The notes below the pieces were generated by a model. It ran no database searches, was not told the DNA's origin, and saw only the letters and a program-made list of their open reading frames with translations. Made by a program: the position numbers and the translations under genes. Shown here piece after piece: positions 9,214 through 17,820 of a stretch of DNA of 64,000 nt (position 1 is the first letter of the stretch; each line of letters opens with the position of its first letter). The DNA lies in contig JAUMTW010000004.1 in the NCBI GenBank assembly GCA_030531005.1, positions 62,001 to 126,000 on the forward strand. The letters are read 5' to 3'. Source of the DNA: Corynebacterium sp. (GTDB lineage: Bacteria > Actinomycetota > Actinomycetes > Mycobacteriales > Mycobacteriaceae).

Positions 9214-9671
9214 TCTGCACCTCCCGAACCAATAATTCCTGAAGTCACCGCACCAGCAGCAGTTGGGAGATTTCCCGACCCGGGTGTCAATCCTGCTGTG
9301 GTCCAGAGCAAGCCATGAGCAGCTGCTACACCATTGAGGACGTGTCCACAAGCGCTCCGCGTTTGGATTCCGCCCGATGATTGAGCAAATTCAGCTGTTC
9401 TAGCAGCTACCGCCAGTTCTTCTAGAGAAGCTGTCGTAACATATTCCCCATTACGATGCAGCTGTACGTTTTTTCATCATCAGAGATGACACCAGTTACA
9501 GTGGTTCCATCGGAATACGTAATCGTTTGGCTTTGTCCTACCACTTGATGGTGGGATAGCTTCGAATTGGGAATTTCTGTCGCCTGAACTGGCAGAGTAG
9601 AAGCAACGGCAACGCTCAACCCCACCAATACGGCACCTACGGTTTTTTTAAAAAACTTGCCTATATATCAT
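9207..9671 (-). pseudogene. Broken gene for a secreted Gly/Ala-rich peptide (bacteriocin-like)
   Basis: Three reading-frame pieces combine to about 154 residues. The ATG at 9671 has GAGGAAACC before it and leads into a signal peptide (KKTVGAVLVGLSVAVAST, then LPVQA). The mature part begins near TEIPNSKLSHHQ and ends in a hydrophobic Gly/Ala-rich tail (HVLNGVAAAHGLLWTTAGLT, then GAVTSGIIGSGGAEC). Frame is lost twice, in the T7/A6 tract at 9643-9655 and in the T6 tract at 9469-9474 (plus-strand view); single-base changes there restore one frame. Homopolymer slippage, phase variation or sequencing error would all explain it. The overlapping downstream membrane gene supports a two-gene unit. I do not recognise the peptide family. 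Confidence 0.5.
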
Positions 9672-10154
9672 GGTTTCCTCGCATCTCGATTTGGGGAGGG
9701 TCAATTTTCATGGTAGCCATAAATAGTGTTAATCTCCACCATTCTCGCCTATTTGTTGTGAGATTGTTGGGCGCGACAAGGTGACTTAGCGAAACTAAAT
9801 AGCCATTGAGCAGTGATTTTGTTAAGTGGACACTCCTATGGTCACTCTTATTCTTTGTGACATATGGCTTTGCTGGAGGTGATCCAGCCTCCCCCAAATA
9901 GGGTAGAGGATATTCTCCTGGTCATTGACTTTCGTAGCCCTGTAGGACCAATGTTGCTCGTAACAACCTGGAGGGGCACGTAGAACAAAACAAACACTTA
10001 TGGATAACCCCTCTCGCACCAGTCTTGTCTACTGAAAATACTGCTGCCTTTGCTTCGCGTTATGCACAACTTGGTATTAATGCTAGAAACAGCTTTAAGC
10101 GCTTTGTTTCCAAAACCTTCTTGATTTGCGTTGGAGGCAGCTTCTAGCGGAAAA
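9672..10154. other. Intergenic stretch without a convincing gene
   Basis: About 480 bases upstream of the secreted-peptide gene. Two short minus-strand frames (9661-9897 and 9822-10019) have no ribosome site or recognisable motif. The stretch probably holds the promoter for the peptide gene and decayed sequence. Confidence 0.4.
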
Positions 10155-10194
10155 CTCGGGTTGTTTAGCAGGGAGTTAAGCTAAGCAACCCGAG
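10155..10194 (-). terminator. Terminator after the YceI gene
   Basis: 14-bp stem CTCGGGTTGTTTAG (10155-10168) / CTAAGCAACCCGAG (10181-10194) with one G:T pair. Read on the minus strand it is followed by TTTT. It lies 28 bases past the YceI stop. Confidence 0.88.
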
Positions 10195-10222
10195 GGGCAG
10201 ATGATAAAAACTAGTTCAAAAA

Positions 10223-10912
10223 CTACTTTCGCAAGGTGAGCAATACATTAATTTCGCCTTCTTCAGCAATTTTTGCTGCTATGAACTCTGGTGTTTCGAT
10301 ATCATAATCGAGCCGATTAACTGGAATGGTGGTTGAAAGTATCACGGAGTCACCATCACGAACCGCTTGGAATGTGGTGGTGACCGCTTGGGTAACCCCA
10401 TGGACTGTTAAGTCACCAGTTACTTCCACCTCTCCAACGGAGCCATCATCGGGAATGCTGCTGAGGTTTACGGCATCATGGCTTTCATAAAAAGCCTCGG
10501 GATACTCTTCGGTGTGCAGCAACTTGCGACGAATATTGACATCACGGTTTTGATTGTCAGTCTCGATGGTCTCCATGTTGGCGGTGACTTGTACATACTG
10601 TAAAGCATCGTCGGCTACTACGACTTCGCCAGAAACATCACTGGTGGTACCCGCAGTAACCTTATCTTCACCAGGAAGAATCTCATAAAATTGAAAACCA
10701 ACAGAGCTCACGTTAGGCGAACTACCGCGCACGACGTTCCATTGCCCATTGATGTCTGTAGATGCTGGTTTAGCGTCGCTAGCATCGAGCGCACCAGTGG
10801 TTACCCCAGTTGAATTTGTTAATGCCTTGTACATCATGAAGGCTGAAAATAAGCCTAGGATGATGATGAGCGTAAGGAACGTGCCAATAATAATCTTGCG
10901 TTGGCGTGGCAT
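10223..10912 (-). CDS. Membrane-anchored YceI-family protein
   Basis: A 229-residue protein with one N-terminal membrane segment (IIIGTFLTLIIILGLFSAFM, residues 7-26) followed by an outward-facing YceI lipocalin-like domain. Family features are WNVV near the domain start, paired strands VTANMETIETDNQNRDVNIR, and the closing block LTVHGVTQAVTTTF followed by PVNRLDYDIETPEF. YceI domains bind polyisoprenoid or other long amphipathic molecules; the ligand here is unknown. It follows the zinc-ribbon gene with a 9-base gap, so the two form an operon ending at the 10155-10194 terminator. Confidence 0.85.
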   Translation of the reverse strand: MPRQRKIIIGTFLTLIIILGLFSAFMMYKALTNSTGVTTGALDASDAKPASTDINGQWNVVRGSSPNVSSVGFQFYEILPGEDKVTAGTTSDVSGEVVVADDALQYVQVTANMETIETDNQNRDVNIRRKLLHTEEYPEAFYESHDAVNLSSIPDDGSVGEVEVTGDLTVHGVTQAVTTTFQAVRDGDSVILSTTIPVNRLDYDIETPEFIAAKIAEEGEINVLLTLRK

Positions 10913-10921
10913 GGTCTAGGA

Positions 10922-11242
10922 TTACCTCATTTGTTCAATGGATTTGGCAAGGTCTACGAGCTCAGTACAAAGTTCGCGGATTTCAATAGCAGATGAGCCC
11001 TCCTCTACTGCAGTGGCAACATCTTCTGCACTGCAGCGTAATTCGAAGAGTTTGTCGTGCAGAATTTCTACTTTTTGTTCGCTCAGTACCACCGCATTAA
11101 TAGGAATCGGCTTGCCAGAAACTCCCCTACGTTGTTCATAAGCGCGCTGGCGGCAGGATTGGCTGCAGTACTTCTTACGCCCATGGGTGCCGGTCAGAGG
11201 TTTTCTACACCATTGGCACTGCTTTTCGCGCTGCTTGCTCAC
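10922..11242 (-). CDS. Small zinc-ribbon protein with helical C-terminus
   Basis: A 106-residue cytosolic protein. The N-terminal 35 residues carry a four-cysteine treble-clef-like motif, CQWC (9-12) and CSQSC (26-30), in a basic setting (RKPLTGTHGRKKY, RQRAYEQRR), suggesting zinc binding and perhaps nucleic-acid contact. The rest is acidic and predicted helical. GTG start at 11242, with GGAGCAG shortly before it. First gene of a two-gene operon with the YceI protein, and divergent from rbpA. The function is unknown; the family seems common in Actinobacteria next to such genes, from memory only. Confidence 0.7.
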   Translation of the reverse strand: MSKQREKQCQWCRKPLTGTHGRKKYCSQSCRQRAYEQRRGVSGKPIPINAVVLSEQKVEILHDKLFELRCSAEDVATAVEEGSSAIEIRELCTELVDLAKSIEQMR

Positions 11243-11349
11243 CTGCTCCAGTGTAGTCTTAAACCCGGCTGGAACCTACCTGGGGTTGGGCCTACTTTTG
11301 GTTGAATTTTGGTACGCGCTAAGCGTGCAATGTGTTTTTGGGGCTCCAG

Positions 11350-11380
11350 GGAACATTTTCTAAGTTCATACGTTATAGTA
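11350..11380 (+). promoter_or_regulatory. Candidate SigH-type (ECF) promoter of rbpA, overlapping a sigma-A-like -10
   Basis: GGAAC at 11350-11354 and GTT at 11372-11374, 17 bases apart, fit the SigH/SigR pattern GGAAT-N(16-20)-GTT. TATAGT at 11374-11379 could be a sigma-A -10. It lies about 40 bases before the rbpA start. RbpA genes of other actinobacteria are known to respond to SigR/SigH. Confidence 0.6.
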
Positions 11381-11414
11381 GTAGTCTGAAAAAAGTCTAC
11401 GAAAGGACCAACCA

Positions 11415-11810
11415 ATGGCAGATCGAGTGTTACGTGGTAGCCGCATGGGTGCGGTGAGTTATGAAACCGACCGCGATCACGATCTAGCACCCCGCCAAAT
11501 GGTACGGTACCGCACCGAAACCGGGGAAATTTTTGAAGTCCCCTTCGCTGATGACGCCGAGATCCCCGCTGAGTGGCTGTGCAAGAACGGCCAAGTTGGC
11601 TTGCTCATGGAAGGTGAAGGCACTGACGCCAAGCCAGTAAAGCCAGCTCGTACCCACTGGGACATGTTGCGCGAACGCCGTAGCATTGAGGAACTTGACG
11701 TTTTGCTCGAAGAGCGCGTGGAGCAACTTCGCAAGCGTCGCCGTAATGCGGCTCGCCTTCTCAAGCAGCAACAAGAAGAGGCAGAGGCAGCTAAGAAAAC
11801 AGAAGCCTAA
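11415..11810 (+). CDS. rbpA: RNA polymerase-binding protein RbpA
   Basis: A 131-residue actinobacterial transcription factor that binds RNA polymerase and the principal sigma factor, stabilising the open promoter complex. The N-terminal segment ADRVLRGSRMGAVSYETDRDHDLAPRQ is the RbpA signature. The core (MVRYRTETGEIFEVPFADDAEIPAEWLCKNG) keeps only one cysteine, so it lacks the zinc site of some relatives. The sigma-interaction helix ERRSIEELDVLLEERVEQLR lies near residues 86-105, with a basic then acidic coiled tail. GAAAGGA lies about 9 bases before the ATG. Monocistronic, with its own terminator. Confidence 0.95.
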   Translation: MADRVLRGSRMGAVSYETDRDHDLAPRQMVRYRTETGEIFEVPFADDAEIPAEWLCKNGQVGLLMEGEGTDAKPVKPARTHWDMLRERRSIEELDVLLEERVEQLRKRRRNAARLLKQQQEEAEAAKKTEA

Positions 11811-11830
11811 GCTACTGAAATCCCTCGTAC

Positions 11831-11858
11831 AACCCCGTCAGATCTCTGACGGGGTTTA
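11831..11858 (+). terminator. Terminator after rbpA
   Basis: 12-bp perfect stem AACCCCGTCAGA (11831-11842) / TCTGACGGGGTT (11845-11856) with a 2-base loop, 20 bases past the stop. The last stop codon of the convergent MFS pseudogene lies inside it. Confidence 0.9.
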
Positions 11859-13150
11859 TGCGTTAATCGCTAAACTTCGGACGTTAGCGTCACGGATATT
11901 GCCACCGTAAAAGAGCCAGATACAGGAGGTTATGAGACCTATAGCAGTGAGCCACAGTTCCGGAACTACGCCCAGTTGACTGGCTAACCAACCACCAAGT
12001 AAAGCCCCAATTGGTTCTACTCCTAAGGTGAGAGCCAGCGAGTAGCCGAGACTACTTGCCCAATTTGCTTTGGTGGTGCTTCATATTGCGTAATGGTTTG
12101 AGACATCACCAGATTAATGATGATGGCGAAAGCCCAAACCGCTAGGCCGGTTGAAACCATAGCGAAGATGGCTACTTCCCTATTCGTTAAGATACTCATT
12201 GGCACACTCATGGCCCCAATACCCGCTACAAGATAACTCATAGCGAATAGTAGTGGCGTAGTCAGCTTTACCATTAATCGGGAGGCTACAACAGTAGCAA
12301 TAACGCCGACAATGCCAGAGGCAATACTGGCTGCGCCAACCATAATTGGGCTAAATCCCAATTCCCGTACCATAAAGTAGGTCAACGTGGCGCTAAAAGC
12401 TGCACAAAAGAAGTTAAAATGTGCGGCCGATAAGGCGATTGCCCGCAATACCGGTTCTGCCCAGACCAGCCGAATACCTTCGGTCCAGGAGGTGGATGCT
12501 TCTTTCTTCTTAGGATCTTCGGTGTTCGCTGTACTGTTGGAGTTCTTAGCGTCATTTACACTCGGTTGCGATGTAGGTGGATCAGTTTTCCGAAGGAAAT
12601 TTAGCATGGCACTTGCTAGGTAAGCAGTAATGTCAAGGAGGACTGCAAATGGTGCGGTGAACAATTGGACCATTGTCCCTCCGAGGGTAGGCCCGAGCGT
12701 TTCTACAACAGAAGAACTACCTTCAAAGGCAGCATTTGGCCTTAGGCCAAGCGTTTTTAGGTACTTCGTGGACCACGGTGGTAGCTAAGGCACTTTCATA
12801 CAGCAGACTTCCCGCTCCAAGCACGAACACAACTAGGAAGATTTGCACGAAACTTAAGTTGCCGGTGAGATACGCAATCGGAATGGTGATTAAAGCACTG
12901 TCTCGCACTAGATTGGCAGCAATCATGGCCTTTTGGCACCTAAGAAATCTGCAACTGAGCCAATTAGCAGTCCGAAGCATAGAGCAGCTAGGGATTGGGC
13001 AGCTTCTAAAACGCCCATCTGAAAGACAGAAGCCCCGGTGGATTGCAAGGCGATTAATGGAATAATCACCACGCCAGATTGTGTACCCATTACTGCCAAG
13101 GTGTGGGCAACCCAAAGATTCTTGAATCCGGCTACTTCATTTAGATTCAT
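11856..13150 (-). pseudogene. Frameshifted MFS drug-efflux-type transporter
   Basis: About 430 residues of a 12-helix MFS protein (EntS/MFS_3 type) are spread over several frames. Order: MNLNEVAGFKNLWVAHTLAV from the ATG at 13150, AANLVRDSALITIPIAYL, HVVEVP-like middle, FAVLLDITAYLASAMLNFLR, and a last piece EPIGALLGGWLASQLGVVPE ending at 11856. Breaks lie in the A4 tract at 12931-12934, the A3 tract at 12735-12737, and near 12050-12058. Each needs a one-base change. With at least three separate lesions in one gene this is best read as true decay. A Ser/Asn/Lys-rich loop sits in the central cytoplasmic linker. It converges on rbpA. Confidence 0.8.
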
Positions 13151-13619
13151 CTCAATTATGTATCCTGCTGCTCTATCTGAACTTATATGGAGGGCCATAT
13201 AACGATAGTCAATTTAGGGCTGTTCATTGTGCAGTACGAGATTTCCTGAGAGCATAGAATCGAGCCATTATGAAAATTATGAACCTCATGAGGATTCGAT
13301 TTCTAAATCTACCTTGAAAGCTATCCAGTTATTCAAAATAGAGTTTAGCTCAGGTCCTTCTGGAGAGGAGATATTGGCGGACATTAGTGTCCTGCTATGC
13401 CCTAGGCTAGGGTGACGGTGCTTCTCATTACGCACGATGAGGAAGTCTTTGATCACACCGGAGAACATCATCCATCGTTTTGAAGCGGACAATCTAAAAC
13501 CTACCGATGCAAGAAGTTAGCATGATTCCTAAGACAGTCGGATTATCCAGACTCTTTTTTCATCTCGAATTGCACTTGCTCGTATGGGGTAGATAACAAA
13601 GTCAAAGTTATCGATTCGA
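13151..13619. other. Intergenic stretch, no supportable gene
   Basis: About 470 bases between the MFS pseudogene start and a small plus-strand frame. Short open frames on both strands show no motif. It presumably contained the promoter of the MFS gene. Confidence 0.4.
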
Positions 13620-13856
13620 ATGTCAAAAGAACTAAACCAGCAAGAAACTATATTTCACGCAAGTTTGAATACCCTAATAGCAGCAAATCTTATTGCCCTG
13701 TTGATCGTTGTTAGTGGTTTGTGTCTGGGGTTTATCCGCTACTTGAACGCCAAGGAACTGCAAAGCCTAGTAGATGGTGCTGCTGCCAATGAGCAAAGCT
13801 ACTCCGTCGTCATTCTCAATGGCTTAACCGGGAGCTATTCTTTCAATATTGACTAA
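13620..13856 (+). CDS. Small single-span membrane protein, unknown
   Basis: A 78-residue frame. Residues 17-40 (LNTLIAANLIALLIVVSGLC onward) form one clear membrane helix, followed by a polar domain (RYLNAKELQSLVDGAAANEQ). No good ribosome site precedes the ATG and I know no family. The coherent hydrophobic segment and a strong terminator 80 bases downstream argue that it is a gene rather than chance. Confidence 0.4.
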   Translation: MSKELNQQETIFHASLNTLIAANLIALLIVVSGLCLGFIRYLNAKELQSLVDGAAANEQSYSVVILNGLTGSYSFNID

Positions 13857-13935
13857 GCACTAACGTAGCAGCTATTTATTGAGTTTTTCATAGTTTGCTT
13901 CGAGCTCAATGACTCCAGTTCGCCGATTGAAAGTG

Positions 13936-13972
13936 GATGGGCAGCCTCAGAGGCTACCCATCGTCGTTTTTT
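13936..13972 (+). terminator. Rho-independent terminator
   Basis: Stem GATGGGCAGCCT (13936-13947) / AGGCTACCCATC (13951-13962), one mismatch, 3-base loop, followed by GTCGTTTTTT. It supports transcription of the small plus-strand gene upstream. Confidence 0.85.
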
Positions 13973-14059
13973 GATGAGTAGCGCAGGTGCTGCGCGGAGA
14001 AAACCCCGTTGGCGATCTGTGTACGCTAAGAAATATCTCGCAGAATATATGGCGCGCCT

Positions 14060-14086
14060 GATAGGAGCAAAAGCAATGCTCCTATC
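14060..14086 (-). terminator. Hairpin just downstream of ppm1
   Basis: 10-bp perfect stem GATAGGAGCA (14060-14069) / TGCTCCTATC (14077-14086) with a 7-base loop, adjacent to the ppm1 stop codon at 14089. No clear U-run on the minus strand. Confidence 0.65.
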
Positions 14087-14088
14087 GC

Positions 14089-14871
14089 CTAATTCTTACG
14101 GTGTTCAGCTACGAATTGCTTGCCGCGCTTTGCCAAAGCGCTCAGTTGGCGGGCCCGGTGCTGGATACCCCACCTAGTCACCTCAAGCAGTGAGTCCTTG
14201 ACAAAGCTGCCATCCAGCTTGGATTCGCCGATCTCCCGCTCGGTGAAGGTGATGGGTACTTCGCGCACATCATAACCAGCCTGCAGCACGCGCCATGCCA
14301 TATCCACCTGGAAGATGTAGCCGGCATTGGAAAGTTCTTCAAGGGCGGAATTTTCCAAAACTTCGCGACGGAATGCGCGATACCCTGCGGTCATATCCTT
14401 CACCCCGGCACCAAGGACCAGGGAGATATATAGGTTGCCGCCTTTGGAAAGGATCCACCGCTTGCGTGGCCAGTTGATTACTTCCCCACCGCGTATATAG
14501 CGGGAACCAATGACCAGGTCTGCGCGTTGATCAACCTCATCGAGTAGCATATACAGCTGCTCTGGAGCATGGGAGCCATCAGCATCCATTTCGCACAAAA
14601 CGGTGTATTCCCGTTCTAAGCCCCACCGGAAACCAGCAACATAGGCAGCGCACAGCCCTTCTTTGCCTCTGCGATGCAAGACATGAATGTGGCTATCTTC
14701 TGCAGCCATAGCATCAGCCTTTTCACCGGTGCCATCGGGGCTATTGTCGTCCACAATGAGCACATCAACCTCAGGGTTAGCGTCACGTACCCGGCCCACG
14801 ATAAGGGGTAGGTTCTCCAATTCATTGAAGGTCGGGATAATCACCAGGGTGGCATCACTTGGCTTAGCCAT
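14089..14871 (-). CDS. ppm1: Polyprenol monophosphomannose synthase
   Basis: A 260-residue GT-A fold family 2 glycosyltransferase that transfers mannose from GDP-mannose to polyprenyl phosphate on the cytoplasmic face of the membrane. The product feeds lipomannan/lipoarabinomannan synthesis and protein O-mannosylation. Seen: N-terminal LVIIPTFNELENLPLIV, the nucleotide-binding DDNSPDGTGE at about residues 41-50, and the metal-binding DADGSHAPEQL. No membrane segment is present, so activity at the membrane depends on the adjacent Lnt. In mycobacteria the two are fused; here they are separate, 21 bases apart. Confidence 0.93.
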   Translation of the reverse strand: MAKPSDATLVIIPTFNELENLPLIVGRVRDANPEVDVLIVDDNSPDGTGEKADAMAAEDSHIHVLHRRGKEGLCAAYVAGFRWGLEREYTVLCEMDADGSHAPEQLYMLLDEVDQRADLVIGSRYIRGGEVINWPRKRWILSKGGNLYISLVLGAGVKDMTAGYRAFRREVLENSALEELSNAGYIFQVDMAWRVLQAGYDVREVPITFTEREIGESKLDGSFVKDSLLEVTRWGIQHRARQLSALAKRGKQFVAEHRKN

Positions 14872-14892
14872 ATGCGTGTCTTTTCTCCAGTA

Positions 14893-16440
14893 CTACTTAG
14901 AACGTCGCTGTAAGGCGATCCGATTCCACAATAATCCCAGTACGCCAATCGCACCGAGTATGACAAAGCTATATTCTATCCAGGTTCCATAGCGAACGGC
15001 AAAGGTAGTTGTATCCCGCAGGCTCATATCGGCAACCAGATAGTCTGGAGTAAAAATTCTCGTGTCTGCTAAAACTGTGCCATTATGGTCCACCATGGCT
15101 GATACCCCAGAGGTAGCTGCCACCACAACAGACCGATCGAGCTCAATGGCCCGGAAGCGGCTCATAGCGAGCTGTTGATAGGTCATATCCGTAAAACCAA
15201 AGGTAGCGTTATTCGTAGGCGTTGTAAGAATTTGGGCGCCATTTGCTACTGCATCACGCCCCGATGCGTCAAAAGCAACTTCATAGCAGGTGCTAATCCC
15301 AACAGGGATGGTTTGCCCGGTATTGGCGGTACGAATATGAACCACACCGCTACCAGTTCCTGGTTGGAAATCGCCGGCCAGATCTACCAGTTCTGAAAAG
15401 TTGCGGAAGAAGTCGCGCCAAGGCATCCATTCGCCAAAGGGTTGAAGATACTTCTTATAGTGGTAATCCCCTACCCCAGTTTCTGGGTCCCACACCAGCA
15501 TTGTGTTACGCATACCTACGTCATCGCGGGTGATAGTTCCAACCAAGATTGGGGCGTCTACTGCATTCGCTGCATCATCAATGAGAACGCCTGCGGCGGT
15601 ATCGGTTAGCGGGTTGATGTCTGAGGAATTTTCTGGCCAAATCACGAAATCTGGGTGGATACCATCAGTTGCGATGGCTGTAGTTTCTTGGGTGTGGTTG
15701 CGCAGCACGGCACTGCGTTGCGCATTAAAGTCTAGTCCCATCCGGGGGACATTGCCTTGTACTGCAGCAACCTCTGTCGTGCCAATATCTGCGGGGCGCT
15801 GAGCTTGAGTGAGCTGTTGGGTGGCTATGGCAAGTACCACCACCCCGAGTGTCAGTACTAATGATTTGTTGAAGATTGCGGTGAGCTGGCGGCTGGTCCA
15901 AGCTTTTTGGATACTTCGGGCTAAACCAACGCCACAGACTAGGGTAACAAAGGTAACCAATGCCGGACCACCATAGGGTGCAAACCACACCAGGGGGCTA
16001 TTGATTTGTCCCCAGGCTAAGCGAACCCATGCAAACCCACCAAAGGGATAATCAGAGCGCAACCACTCGATGGCTACATACACGAAGATCCACTGCAGCC
16101 AGCCCAAGCGGCGGCGCAATAACGCTGGGCTTAAGGCACCAAATACCGCTGAGAAGATTGCTAGGTAACCGCTGAGCGTCCAAAATGGCATATTGCCCAC
16201 AAACTCCCCTACCCACGGCAAAAGGAGTAGGTAGAGACTCAAGCTTTGTACTATCCCTACGAGCAGACCCTGCTTCCAGCCAATCCTACCTTGGAGCGCC
16301 CAATACAATAGTGCAATGCCTAAGGGAGCAGCCCAAGACCATCCAAGTGGTTCATAGGAGGCATAGATACTTAATCCACTTGCTGCTGCAGCCAATAGTC
16401 GCAGTATCAAAAGCAGCACAGCCGAATTCCTTCTTCCCAA
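14893..16440 (-). CDS. lnt: Apolipoprotein N-acyltransferase (Ppm2-type partner of Ppm1)
   Basis: A 515-residue integral membrane enzyme that N-acylates the lipid-modified cysteine of lipoproteins. Six to eight hydrophobic segments fill the first 200 residues. A periplasmic nitrilase domain follows with the Glu-Lys-Cys catalytic set: PDFVIWPENSSD (Glu), HYKKYLQPFGEWMPWRDF (Lys) and GISTCYEVAFD (Cys). A last membrane helix (SFVILGAIGVLGLLW) closes the protein. First gene of a two-gene operon with ppm1, matching the corynebacterial ppm1/ppm2 pair, in which this protein also recruits Ppm1 to the membrane. Confidence 0.92.
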   Translation of the reverse strand: MGRRNSAVLLLILRLLAAAASGLSIYASYEPLGWSWAAPLGIALLYWALQGRIGWKQGLLVGIVQSLSLYLLLLPWVGEFVGNMPFWTLSGYLAIFSAVFGALSPALLRRRLGWLQWIFVYVAIEWLRSDYPFGGFAWVRLAWGQINSPLVWFAPYGGPALVTFVTLVCGVGLARSIQKAWTSRQLTAIFNKSLVLTLGVVVLAIATQQLTQAQRPADIGTTEVAAVQGNVPRMGLDFNAQRSAVLRNHTQETTAIATDGIHPDFVIWPENSSDINPLTDTAAGVLIDDAANAVDAPILVGTITRDDVGMRNTMLVWDPETGVGDYHYKKYLQPFGEWMPWRDFFRNFSELVDLAGDFQPGTGSGVVHIRTANTGQTIPVGISTCYEVAFDASGRDAVANGAQILTTPTNNATFGFTDMTYQQLAMSRFRAIELDRSVVVAATSGVSAMVDHNGTVLADTRIFTPDYLVADMSLRDTTTFAVRYGTWIEYSFVILGAIGVLGLLWNRIALQRRSK

Positions 16441-16772
16441 TTCTTGATCTCACTGAATGCACCCGGTTATTCTAGACAACTCGGTAGTTTTGTTGGCATG
16501 TCCACAATTAGTTTGCTTGCCGATGCTTCTGCGCCGGCGCTACTTTTGCTTCACTAATCGAAAAAGAACCGGTTCCTACAGAAAACGAAAGGCAGACAGT
16601 TCCCTACATCTTAGCGTGATGGGTACTGTCTGCTGGTGATTCTAGCGGGTTTACGCGATACAGAATACACAAGACGCTAGTTGCTAGACAGCTAGCGTGT
16701 AGTACTAACAACCGAATAGCGATTTTTAAGCTGAGCCAGTGGGGTGCATTGAGGACTGTAAACTATTGGCTG
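16441..16772. other. Spacer between fxsA-like gene and lnt, with one inverted repeat
   Basis: No gene seen. GCAGACAGT (16592-16600) and ACTGTCTGC (16625-16633) form a 9-bp stem extended by CCC/GGG past a mismatch. This may be a terminator or part of the lnt leader. Short GCTAGC-containing repeats lie near 16675-16700. Confidence 0.4.
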
Positions 16773-17540
16773 TTAGTCTTTGTCAGATTCCTTACCACCC
16801 TGCTTTTTATGATCTGGTGAATGTCCCTCGTTTTCCGATGTGGAAATATCACGATGGTCTCCACTTTCTTGGGAGCTGCGCCGGTTGTCTTCCTGCTTTG
16901 CTTCATCCACATAAGAGCTTTCGATAACTTCACCTTCAATGACGTCTGCTTTCCCAGATCCGGAATCTTGTGGATCTGATGTGCTGAAGTCTTCTGGGCG
17001 CAGATGCTCGCTCCACCGCCGAATTTCTTCTTCTAAACGTTGCTGCTCGCTACGGGAGGAGCCAGGAGGATTCGTGGCACCAGACTGCGTGGTGGAATCT
17101 GCATCCTTGGTGGAAGCAGATTGGCTGTGAAAGCTTCCAAAGTTGGCTTGTGGCCGGTAGGCTGCAGCGCGTTCAAAGCTTCGCATTCCGAAGTTTTCCA
17201 GGGAAACGCGCAGCTTCTTCGCTACGGACTTGCGTACTACTGCTCTGGTCAAAGGAATAATTAGCAATAAACCCATAATGGAGGTGAAGATACCGGGCAT
17301 AGCCACTAACAATGATCCGGTACCTACAAGCCCTAAATCGCCGGCAGCGCGCCCAGGGCTGGCCCCACCGCGTAATAAGGTTGTGGCAATACTACGCATT
17401 TGGGCGGCCGCCAATAAAAGGCCTCCAAAGAAACAGGCAATTAACAAAACCAAAGCCCAACCTACACCTAGCCATGTGGCAAAGGCATAAAAGGTTAAGG
17501 CTTCTACGAGCAGATAGCCAAAGAAGATTTTCATGGGCAT
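16773..17540 (-). CDS. FxsA-family membrane protein with long acidic tail
   Basis: A 255-residue inner-membrane protein. The first 120 residues are the FxsA domain (MPMKIFFGYLLVEALTFYAF, a glycine-rich loop LRGGASPGRAAGDLGLVGTG, and ALTRAVVR-like basic end). FxsA of E. coli suppresses phage T7 exclusion by F when overproduced; the cellular role is unknown. The C-terminal 130 residues are hydrophilic, rich in Ser, Glu and Asp and low in complexity, and are unlikely to be folded. Start at 17540 chosen because the domain begins there and AGG lies about 9 bases upstream. Upstream codons to 17657 look non-coding. Confidence 0.8.
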   Translation of the reverse strand: MPMKIFFGYLLVEALTFYAFATWLGVGWALVLLIACFFGGLLLAAAQMRSIATTLLRGGASPGRAAGDLGLVGTGSLLVAMPGIFTSIMGLLLIIPLTRAVVRKSVAKKLRVSLENFGMRSFERAAAYRPQANFGSFHSQSASTKDADSTTQSGATNPPGSSRSEQQRLEEEIRRWSEHLRPEDFSTSDPQDSGSGKADVIEGEVIESSYVDEAKQEDNRRSSQESGDHRDISTSENEGHSPDHKKQGGKESDKD

Positions 17541-17710
17541 TTTTATCAACCTAAATTTTCTGCGTACGGTACAAATAACATTCTCGATGCGCTTCTCCAC
17601 TCGATAGCAGCAATAACGTTCATTTGGGAAAAGCACCTCATAGGTATAACGCTTCAAGGGGCTAAATAGTTGCCAACAGCGCCCAAATTACTTGGCAGAA
17701 ATCCTACCCC

Positions 17711-17731
17711 GCCAAAAGCCCAGGCTTTGGC
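17711..17731. terminator. Hairpin downstream of cobN
   Basis: GCCAAAAGCC (17711-17720) / GGCTTTGGC (17723-17731), one bulged A, 2-base loop, 90 bases past the cobN stop. No U-run, so only a weak terminator candidate. Confidence 0.4.
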
Positions 17732-17820
17732 AGGGGTGGAAATTTGCTTGGACAATAGTGAAGATCAGCATCTACTGAGTAGGACATACTACTACCAACA
17801 AGAGCGCGGATACATCCTAG

